64,000 nt of DNA from Puffinus mauretanicus (taxonomy: Eukaryota > Chordata > Aves > Procellariiformes > Procellariidae). Made by a program: the position numbers and the translations under genes. A model generated the notes under the pieces. It worked only from the letters and a program-made list of their open reading frames with translations. It did not search any database and was not told where the DNA came from. The stretch spans positions 2,604,001-2,668,000 of the forward strand of contig JAJKFH010000227.1 of NCBI GenBank assembly GCA_023333565.1, written 5' to 3'. Of the stretch, positions 56,501-64,000 are shown in pieces (the stretch's first letter is position 1; every line of letters starts with the position of its first letter).

Positions 56501-57529
56501 TGTCTAAGCCCCGGCATGAAATGCCTCTCTCTCCGTCTGCCGAAACCCGGCTGTGCACGGGTCTCTGGGGCCGTTGCACCTTTTAAGCAAGAGCAGCTTG
56601 GGGAGGAATAATGGGATTTTGCTGCTGTCACAGAGACCAGCCTCCGCCGGGGAGGTGAGGGTCCGTCCGTCTGTCTGCTGGGGCTCGGCAAGACTGGTGT
56701 CACTGGGGATCGCTGTCATCAGCAGGATGAGACCTGCAGGAAAGTGGCCTTCCCCGGTCTCTTGCCCATGGATGGGGGCTCACAGCACCCCGATGGGTGA
56801 GGGCTGGGTTCGTGCGCTCGCTGACGTGCATCCAGCCTACCCCAACCACAGTCCGTGACTGTGTTAATTGCAATGAGCCAATTAATTTCACTCGGAGCTA
56901 CGTGTGTGCGCGCGTGTGTCTGCCCAAAGGCAGAACGGGCCAAATGAACGTGGGGCAGATTCTGATCTGCCGTGGCCCCCCCCCATCCCCGAGCAGCCGC
57001 TCCGGCAGCCGTGCCGCCGAGCGAAGGGGAGGAGAAGGATGCCAAAAGGACAACGAGCTAAATGAGGCTTGGGTGAAAATAGCGGTGATGTGCTCGCTGC
57101 TCTCGGGTTTCCTGTCCCCGTTTGACCAGGGCTGGGAGCGGGAGCGGAGGGGAGGGCAGCTTGGAGCAGACCCAGGCTCCACCGGGAGGAAGGAAACGTG
57201 ATATTGGCCCGGGAATGGTGTCGTTGCCTTTGCTTTTTTGCTTCTTTTCTTTTTTTGGGGGATCATGGAAGGCTAAGAGAGAAATGAGGAGCGGGGCCCT
57301 ACCTCGGGAAAGCGGGGCGAGGGGGATGCGGGGATGTGGGACACCGGCGTGCCGTGCCGTGGCGATGCCCAAGGGGGTCAGCCGGGGCTGGGGGCAGTCA
57401 AGGTGTTGCCGCTGGGCTCCCCTTCCCCAAAATCCATCCTTTATCCCCATCTCCGGCAGCGCGCAGAATCGATTCTCCCCTTCTTCCACCAGCTCCCCTT
57501 CAGCATCCCATGCACAGGGGTGTCGGTGG
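56501..57529. other. No gene recognised; short alternating tract
   Basis: GC-rich unique DNA. A 21-base alternating purine-pyrimidine tract with GCGCGC lies at 56,899-56,919, next to CAATGAGCCAATTAATTTCA. Frames are short and unrecognised. Confidence 0.58.
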
Positions 57530-57740
57530 ACAAAATTTTGTTCAATTTAAAACAAAAGTGAGCAAGAGAGAGGAAAAGCCTCCCTTTTGGCTTATGCAAA
57601 TTCACTCGGCTTTGATAACGAATCTGCCAGGTCACGCAGACCTGGGAAGATGGCAAGATTTCATCGCAGCAGTATTTAATACCTCTCCAAGGCCCCAGTG
57701 AAAGAGAGCACTTAATCCCACGCTTAATTTCATTTCTGTG
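57530..57740. promoter_or_regulatory. AT-rich candidate element
   Basis: Moderately AT-rich and CpG-poor: AAATTTTGTTCAATTTAAAA, CTTATGCAAATTCACTCGGC (contains octamer ATGCAAAT), GCAGTATTTAATACC, CGCTTAATTTCATTTC. The exact octamer core near 57,593-57,600 is the clearest motif. Confidence 0.3.
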
Positions 57741-58239
57741 CCTTAAAATACTGAGCGATGTGCTCATCTCGAAGCAAGGGCCTGGGCCCACTCAGGCACG
57801 CCGTGGTTCTCCAAAGAAGCAGGACAGCAGCCAAATTTTGGCAAAAACATTGAGTACACGCTGCGGTCCATCCCGCTCTGTCCGTTCGCGCCCGGCAGGA
57901 TGCGGGCCGGTTGCGGGGGCACCCGTGGGGTGATGCGGGATGTGCTGGTCCTCCCCCAGCACCTGGTGGGACGCCGACCTGCTTTTATCCTCCCAATCTT
58001 CTGCTTTAATCACTCAAAGCGGTGTCTAAGGAGTTAATATTGATTTTTTTGATTTTTTTTTGCCGTGCTCCTCTGCCTGTGTACCGCCCTGCCCCGGGCA
58101 GGTCCTGCCGCGTCGGGGACCCCGGGGGTTCCTGCGGTCCCCTCCCGCCTGCTCTTTGTCATCCGGAGCCATCGTTTTCCCGAGGCAGCTGCTCTGTACC
58201 TCGCTGCCCCGCGCGCCTTTTATCTGCGTTCTGTTAAAT
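57741..58239. other. No gene recognised
   Basis: Ordinary unique DNA with a T-rich patch at 58,040-58,060. It leads into the AT-rich island that follows. Confidence 0.58.
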
Positions 58240-58555
58240 GATCTCAAATATGTGATAGGATAAAGACAAACAAACACCCGTTCAATTTAGTTCACCCTAA
58301 TGCCAGACTCTACTTTTACTGAAGTAATTAAGATAAATGCAGTTGATATAATTTAGGAAGTATTCTTAAATGTACCCTTCTGGCAGCATCCAACATGTAA
58401 TTTTACCTTAGAAGATTTATCGGAGCACTTAGGTAACAGATAGTTCCTTAGCAAACAGCAGCATTTAGAAGGAAAATGAAAGATTAATATTTCTTAAATA
58501 AATGTCAAAATAAGTCATTCTTTATTACAGCCCTACAAAGACATTGCTGTCAGGC
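58240..58555. promoter_or_regulatory. Strong AT-rich candidate conserved non-coding element
   Basis: The largest uninterrupted CpG-free, AT-rich, non-repetitive island in the window (one CpG by eye, in TTATCGGAGC). Words include GAAGTAATTAAGATAAATGC, GTAATTTTACCTTAGAAG, AAAGATTAATATTTCTTAAA and TAAATAAATGTC. Boundaries with GC-rich flanks are abrupt. No frame over 60 codons crosses it and there is no simple repeat. Composition and motif content fit a deeply conserved enhancer. Confidence 0.43.
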
Positions 58556-59408
58556 CCAGCCCCTCTGCTGATTCCCGGGAGGAGATTAAACCCGCTGCAG
58601 TCTCGGGGCTGGGCGGGCAGGAGGGGAGGAGGTCTCAGATGTCCGACGCCTCTGGTTTTTAGGGAAGCAGGCGCTTTGAAGGGCTCTGCTCGCCCGTGCC
58701 AAAACACACCAGAACCAGGCCAGCCCCGTGCTTTGGGGGGGCAGGTTGGGAGCTGACCCTGCCCTTGCTCCAACCCGGCCCCGTTGGCCCCGGCCCCGCT
58801 CGGAACGTCCCGGCTGCCTTTCCCGCTCCGTGATGGAGAAGCTGAGCTAAAGCTCGGGAGAGCCTCGCCGCTCCCTATCACCAGCCATCTTATTTCCTTT
58901 GGAAAAGACTCCGAGGCTGTTGGCCGTGGCTGGGGATGGGACCAGAGCGAGTGTCCGTAGCGGATTGACACCCAGCTCCCGCGACCGCCCAGCCAGGGAA
59001 TGACGGGATTTGCTTTGCCAGGTCACCCTGATCCATCCTTCCCTTTTCACGCAGACATCGGATTGGGGTGACCTCCAGCCGGGGCTGAGCCATATCTCAC
59101 GTCTTCTCCTCTCCCCCCCACCCCAGCCACCTCCTCTGCGCCGTGTCCCGTGGGATCCCCCCCGCCGTCTCCTCTCGCAGCACCTCCGCGTCGGGCAGCA
59201 CGAAGATTCGGGAGGGACCCCGGGCACGGCACCGAGACGCCAGCTTGCAACACCCCCACATCTCGCGGGGTGCCCAGGGACCTGCCCTCCTCCACTATTT
59301 TGCATTAGAAGCCGAGGAAGGATTAGGACTTGTTTGTAACATCTGGATCCCGAGCAAAAGTTGGATTCTCGCTTGCTTGGAAACTCAAAGCTGTTCGGAT
59401 CCAGAAAA
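58556..59408. other. No gene recognised
   Basis: GC-rich unique DNA; frames of 148-152 codons on the minus strand overlap plus-strand frames and are unrecognised. Confidence 0.58.
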
Positions 59409-60349
59409 TCAATTTTGGATCATTGTGAGCAAGAAACAAACTTTCTGAATAACCTTCCAACTTCTCCTCCGGCCAGAAAAATCTGCTGGAAGCAACCTCT
59501 TGCCCTGCCACAGCCAGACCAGACCATCCAGCAGCGTGTGTGAGCGCGCGTACACACCTCCAGCATCTTCCAAGGTCCTTTTCAAGCTGTCGGCACAGGG
59601 CTCAGCTCCTTCCCACTGCGGTTTCTGCCCAAGGGATGCTCCAGCCTCCCCCCAGTTTTTCTCTTGTCCATCCCCAAACTTGCCCCTTCTGTCCCCGGCA
59701 GTGCCCAGGCATGGGGCCAGCGCCGATCCCCGGTCCCAGCCTCCCTCCCTGGGGACGAGCAAGCTTTGGGGGCTCCCAGGACCAGGGCTGGCAAGGGAGC
59801 TGTCACATCCCTCCTGGTGAGATGCTCCCACCCGCTGCTTCGTGCCCGGGCAGGAACCAGACCCCTCATCCTGCTTTTCTCTTTGTTTGATCGGGAAATG
59901 GGTTAATGTCGGAGCAGGGTTCGGTGTTCCTGGGTGTGACCCACGCACTCTTGGGGAGCAGCGAGCGGGGGTTAACGCCAGGCTGGACCTGGGGCTGGCA
60001 GGGAGGTAACAGTGATCCCTTAAAATCCCCCCCTTTTCCCAAACTTGGGAAAAAGCACCCTTTTCCCAGCTCACTCCCAAGGTGTAATGTAGGCGAGTGC
60101 TGTTTTCGGGAGCGTGGTCTGATCCGGCGCGGTACGGGATGAAGACAGGCGGGAGGTGGGGGGCACGGAGGGTCAGGGATGGCGGGGGGAACCTGGGAGC
60201 ATCGCTGGGTGCAGGGTGCAGGATCAGGCCTGGCTGGCAGCAGCTTGGCAGCTGCCCCGCGGCTGCTCTCGGCACCTGCCGGAGGCTGGCCGGTGCCCTG
60301 AGCGCGCCCGGGGCTGTGGTTTGGGCTTTGGCAGTCCTCAGTCTCGCCT

Positions 60350-60373
60350 TCCTCCTCCTCCTCCTCCTCCTCA
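60350..60373. repeat. (CCT)n microsatellite
   Basis: Eight consecutive CCT triplets, interrupted nowhere. Confidence 0.93.
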
Positions 60374-60528
60374 CACCGGCGAGGCCATTTCCTGCTGCTC
60401 GGGGCCGTATCCTGACCGCGGTTGCAAGGCTTCGGGTCTGCAGGACCCCAACGGGCAGAGGCGGTGGCCGGGATGCAGGGGGTGGAGCTGGGGCGCAGAA
60501 AAGGGGGAGGTGGGACCCCATCTCCATC

Positions 60529-60550
60529 CGTGCCTCAGTTTCCTCACTCC
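60529..60550 (-). mobile_element. MIR-like core word (possible relic)
   Basis: CGTGCCTCAGTTTCCTCACT matches the reverse complement of the MIR core (AGGAAACTGAGGCAC). Only about 20 bases are convincing, so it may be chance; it is listed because the same 11-13-base word recurs at 20,907, 21,321 and 23,646. Confidence 0.3.
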
Positions 60551-60758
60551 CACAGCACCCTATGACCACACGCCCAGCCAAAGCCACCCGCCTGCAGGGA
60601 CCCAGCTGGGGGTGGCCGTGACGGGGCATTTTGGGGTGGAAACCCCTCCTTTTGGCTGCCGAGCGCTCCCCGCGCGCCGCGGTGCCGGCAGCCAAGCCAA
60701 ACACAGATTCCTGACATATTTTTCTCTTCCCTTTGCAGCCAAGAAATTCATATTTCAT

Positions 60759-61631
60759 GGGAGGTGAAAGTGAGTCCCGGCAGTAGCTGAGCGGCGGAGG
60801 GTGCCAAGGTACGGGCCAGCTGACAGCGCAGGGTCAGATGCTATTTTTGGGAGCCAGACGCTCTCCTCCTCATCCCCGACAGGCTCAGGGGATGCCCCCA
60901 GCCCCCCCGAGCCCCGGCTGCGGGGATGCTCGGGGACCTCCCCGGCTGCTTTTCTGGCCCCGCAGCAGCCCGGCTGCGAAAGGCAGAAAGTTTAAAGAGT
61001 TGCCGGGCTTTGAGAAGCGTCCGGTTCACAAGGAGAAGGGATTTTTCACAGCCCCAGCCAAAGCCGTGCCTGGATAGGATCGACCCGCCTGGGTAGGACT
61101 TAAATCCTTTAGGCAGTGGTTAAATGCCTCTTTATGGGGACAAAAACCCAAAGCATGTTCAGAGTCACCCCCGCATCTCGTGGAGCCGAGAGGGGTTTCA
61201 CTGCGGGACCCCCACGTGCCTCCTGCCCATCTCCCTCCTGCCAGCCACAGCGAAGGGCATTTGCCTGGGTGCAGCCACCCAGCTGGCATCTCAATTTTTA
61301 TTCCTTCCACCCGAGCCTCCGTTGCCAAAACCGCAGTGCCTCTGGCCGCGATACCCACCCCGATAACAGCAGCCCCGTCCCGGGATGGTTGTTTATTCGC
61401 CTTGCAGGAGCAGCCTGCGACCTCTCCCTGCCAAACCCCGACCGGAGCCGTGGCCCCAGGACCCCCACCCCGACCGCAAGCCCCTTGCACCCAGCCCTGC
61501 ACCCCTCCCAGCCCCATCGGGGCTTCGCTGGACCGGGCACTGCCCGTACGAATAGCAAGAACGGTCCCTGCCTTGCTAACCTCAACAGACGACACAAAGA
61601 GCAGATAGGCGAGGGGAAGCATTATCGGGCC
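60759..61631. other. No gene recognised
   Basis: GC-rich unique DNA with frames up to 210 codons on the minus strand (61,026-61,658) and 172 on the plus strand, overlapping and unrecognised. Confidence 0.58.
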
Positions 61632-61725
61632 TGATTTACAGATGGAGGGCTGAGTCACCGCGATTAACTGACTCGCCCAAGGTCACGCAAGGGAGAGGCC
61701 GAGCCCAGCGCTGAGCCCGGCTCTC
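61632..61725 (+). mobile_element. MIR (CORE-SINE) relic
   Basis: Plus-strand text follows the MIR core in order: GATTTACAGATGGAGGG, CTGAGTCACCGCG, ATTAACTGACTCGCCC, AAGGTCACGCAAGGGAG, then GGCCGAGCCCAGCG. The mammalian consensus runs TTTACAGATGAGGAAACTG, AGGCACAGAGAGGTTAAGTG, ACTTGCCCAAGGTCACAC and on to GTGGCAGAGCCGGGATT. Similarity spans about 90 bases with several small changes. MIR copies predate the mammal-bird split and survive in birds only as eroded relics. Family assignment is from knowledge of the consensus. Confidence 0.75.
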
Positions 61726-63464
61726 CCAGTGCCCCAGCGAGGCCATCCCTCCGCTCCCCGCCACGGCGAAGGAGTTTTTCCTTCCGCCCGGAGCGATGCT
61801 CGGCTGAGCCCGGGCAGGGGCTGGGCAGCGGGGCTGAAGCGGCCTCTCCGCAGGCAGCGCCGCCGTTTCAGCCCTTTCGTCGTGCTTTGCCTCAGCAGCT
61901 GGTGGGGGTTTCTTGTCGGGTGGTTTTTGGCTGTTCACACAACCGTTTTGTTCCCTCGCCGCTGTTTCCTCCAGAGCGGGGTTGAGGCCCGGGGAGATGC
62001 TTCACCCGCTGCTGCCCTGCCCGCGGTGGGGACGTGGTGGTCCCCTCCGTCTTCCTGGTGTGGTCCCCATATGGTGGCCCGGCTGAGATGCAAAGCTTCA
62101 GCATCCAGCTGGTGGGATTCACAGCTCTTCCTCTTGGGAAGGAGATGCTATCATCAGTCCCCCAGGACGTGCGTGCTGGGACAGCCCTGCAGGAAGAAGT
62201 GCTGACGGGACGGGGAAGTGCTAAGGTGCTCGGGGAGCTGGGGCAGCCCCAGGGCACCCTCGGCTCTGCCCCTCGGGCACAACCAGCTCTCGGGGTGCGA
62301 GGAGCTGAGCCGCTTGGCTCCGGGTGCCGGAGAGCCGGGGCGGTGAATCACAACCCGTCTGGCATGTCAGGGCTCCCGGCAGGATGGGACCTGCCCCGCA
62401 GAGCGGCAGGCTGGGCTCCTGCCATCTCTGCTGGGCTTGTCCCTGTGTCCCCGAGCCGCAGCGGGGCTGCAGGAGGCTGTAGGTGGCCCCATGGTGGCCC
62501 CAGCATGGGAGGATGCTCCAGGGACGGACAAAAGGGCTGAGGACCTGGCCCGGCACACGATTGCAGGGGGGGATCACTCTCCCTGCGGCCAGGCAGCCTG
62601 GTAATAAATATCACATGCTTGTTTTAAAGCATAACCTTCCTTTGCCTCCATCCCGACCTTTCCCACCTCCTCTTCTGGGAGCTGAAACATAAAAACCCAA
62701 GAAGCGATGCCAGCTTCATCCTCACCCAAAGAGGAGCCTGGTCCCAGGGACAGGCTAAGGAGCGGGCTGAGAGCCCAGAAGAAAAAAAGATGAAATGGTC
62801 CCTAGTTTCATTTTATTCTGGATTTCCCATCCTGCAAGGAGCAAGCTATGTTTGGGCTGGATCCATAAACCCTCGGGTGATGGATGCAGGCAGCTGCCTG
62901 GGGAATATGGCTTTAACTCAGCACCCCCAGCCCTCCTCATCGAACGCCCCATCGGGAGCCGCACCGGCTGAGCCTCACCGAGAGGCCCCGGATTTCTGCG
63001 CCGTGCCATCGCACCCCGCCGCTGGGTTTGCAGACGTTGATGCACCGTGGCCGCAGCCAGCGGGAGGGACCCCCACACAGGGACGGGGGACCCCCAAGCC
63101 CCGGCGCGGGAACAAGCATCGGGGTTTTGGGGAACGAAACCCTAATTTACACCTTGCCCTTATCCCCATGCACCGTCTATCATTTGCATGAGATAAATTC
63201 GTGCCCGTCTCCTGTCCAGGCTCTGCCACCACCGCCGGGCATCCCAGCACGGCACATGGATCCCCTTCATCAGCGGGGCAGTCCCATGTGCCACCGGCTC
63301 TGCTTTCCCCATCTCCATCGCTCTGCCAGCGCAGGGAGCACGGCGTTTGTTTCTCCTGGCGCTCAGCACTAACGCACCAGCAAACCCCAGCCCTTGCCAT
63401 GCAAACCCTGCAGCTTTACAGATACACAAACGAGCCTTTCCTTCAAAAAAAAAAAAGGGCTCCT
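61726..63464. other. No gene recognised
   Basis: GC-rich unique DNA with overlapping frames up to 168 codons; an A run at 63,446-63,457. Nothing recognisable. Confidence 0.58.
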
Positions 63465-63600
63465 TTATGTGGCTGAAAGAGCACAACTGTGATAATGTAG
63501 CGAGCGCTGGCCTTGGGTATTTTATCTTGGCCAGGAGCCTTTGCAAATTTAAACAGCAGCAAACAGGCTTTGCAGTTGTGGCTGGAAGCGGCATAAGTGG
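63465..63600. promoter_or_regulatory. Short CpG-poor candidate element
   Basis: Contains ACAACTGTGATAATGTAGC, GGGTATTTTATCTTGGCC and GCCTTTGCAAATTTAAACAGC, with GATAA on both strands. CpG-poor between CpG-dense flanks. Inferred from composition only. Confidence 0.25.
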
Positions 63601-64000
63601 CGCATTGTTTTGCAAGCAAAACCCTTGCGTGCCAAAGGGCCGCGTGTGAGCTTTGGCCGGCGCGCGGGGGGCGAGCGCGTAGGGTCTGGCAGAATCAGCC
63701 TGAGATTCATTTCACTTCGTGGGGTGTGAAATTGTGGAGGAGTTCGAGCCCGGCAGTTCAAATCAGAGGGGGGACCCCAGCGACCCCCCCGGGCTCTCCC
63801 CAGTGCATTGCCTTCCCCTCCCCGCGAGGGCTCGCAGCATCTTTGCAGGAGGAGCGGTGGGGATGCAGCCGTGCCTCTGCTATCTCTATATATACACAAT
63901 AATGTTATTAATGCATATGTGCTGTAGCAGCATCGCGGAGCGCTGGGTGCTCACCCCGGCTGCTGTGCGCACGCAAAGCATCAGATGTGAGCTGAGAGAC
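63601..64000. other. No gene recognised; window end
   Basis: GC-rich to 63,880, then a TA-rich patch (63,885-63,925, CTCTATATATACACAATAATG) and ordinary DNA to the end. No coding evidence. Confidence 0.55.

Larger units (their letters stand above)
59409..60758 (-). other. 449-codon open frame, probably not coding
   Basis: Second-longest non-repetitive frame. It includes an Arg-rich run encoded by the CCT repeat at 60,350-60,373 read in reverse. Composition is arbitrary and rich in Pro, Gly, Ala, Ser and Arg, without a recognisable domain. Plus-strand frames of 203 and 174 codons are open opposite its 5' part. Considered an effect of stop depletion; a long lineage-specific coding exon is not excluded. 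Confidence 0.1.

Noticed and set aside
56074..56703. 209-codon Thr/Arg/Gly-rich minus frame and Val/Leu/Pro-rich plus frame
   Set aside because: Both derive from the 18-bp array, whose length is a multiple of three.
1..64000. tRNA, rRNA, snRNA or well-known microRNA genes
   Set aside because: Scanning by eye for conserved box sequences and common microRNA seeds found none; a covariance-model search would be needed for certainty.
1..64000. Naming a host gene such as a developmental zinc-finger transcription factor
   Set aside because: No coding exon could be matched to a known protein, so any gene name would be a guess.

Overview
This window reads as nuclear DNA of a bird, non-coding or almost entirely non-coding. 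The firmest clue is one truncated CR1 LINE at about 16,582-16,722 (minus strand). It has the typical avian CR1 3' end: imperfect copies of the ATTCTATG tail octamer next to the conserved 3' block (on the plus strand GGGTTGGAAGGGACC...). Sparse interspersed repeats, high GC, many GC-rich minisatellites and several very old amniote repeat relics (MIR-like and CR1/L3-like) fit the same picture. No bacterial-style genes, operons, rRNA, tRNA or CRISPR arrays were seen.

I recognise no protein-coding gene. Almost every reading frame is short, has arbitrary composition and overlaps equally open frames on the other strand. The longest frames either lie in minisatellites (about 14.6, 40, 50 and 56 kb) or in stop-poor GC-rich DNA (minus-strand frames of 456 and 449 codons at 44,303-45,673 and 59,409-60,758). 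The only exon-like object worth testing is at 28,220-28,332: good acceptor, consensus donor (AG|GTGAGT), one open frame. It lies just upstream of a CpG-rich block at 28,720-29,350. The window may be part of a large intron or an intergenic regulatory region; the gene cannot be named from the sequence.

Layout. 0-12 kb: AT-rich candidate regulatory blocks (170-700, 9,095-9,235, 9,830-10,670, 11,815-12,060), a 46-position RNA-like hairpin (4,481-4,586), and alternating purine-pyrimidine tracts (8.1-8.3 kb). 12-20 kb: 15-bp minisatellite (14.6 kb), candidate element with an internal tandem duplication (15.7-16.0 kb), Z-DNA-prone tract, the CR1 copy, and AT-rich blocks at 17.5-17.9 and 19.1 kb. 20-32 kb: several AT-rich islands, the exon candidate, the CpG-rich block with a G-quadruplex motif, a poly(A)38 tract, two tight palindromes and two ancient repeat relics. 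32-50 kb: GC-rich and plain, with minisatellites at 34.5, 38.5 and 40.1-40.6 kb. 50-64 kb: a 675-bp higher-order minisatellite, further arrays at 53.8 and 56.2-56.5 kb, two strong AT-rich islands (55.6-55.9 and 58.2-58.6 kb) and a MIR relic at 61.6 kb.

AT-rich islands alternating with GC-rich filler resemble long-range regulatory DNA near vertebrate developmental genes. Conservation was not tested, so every regulatory call is inference from composition and motif density.
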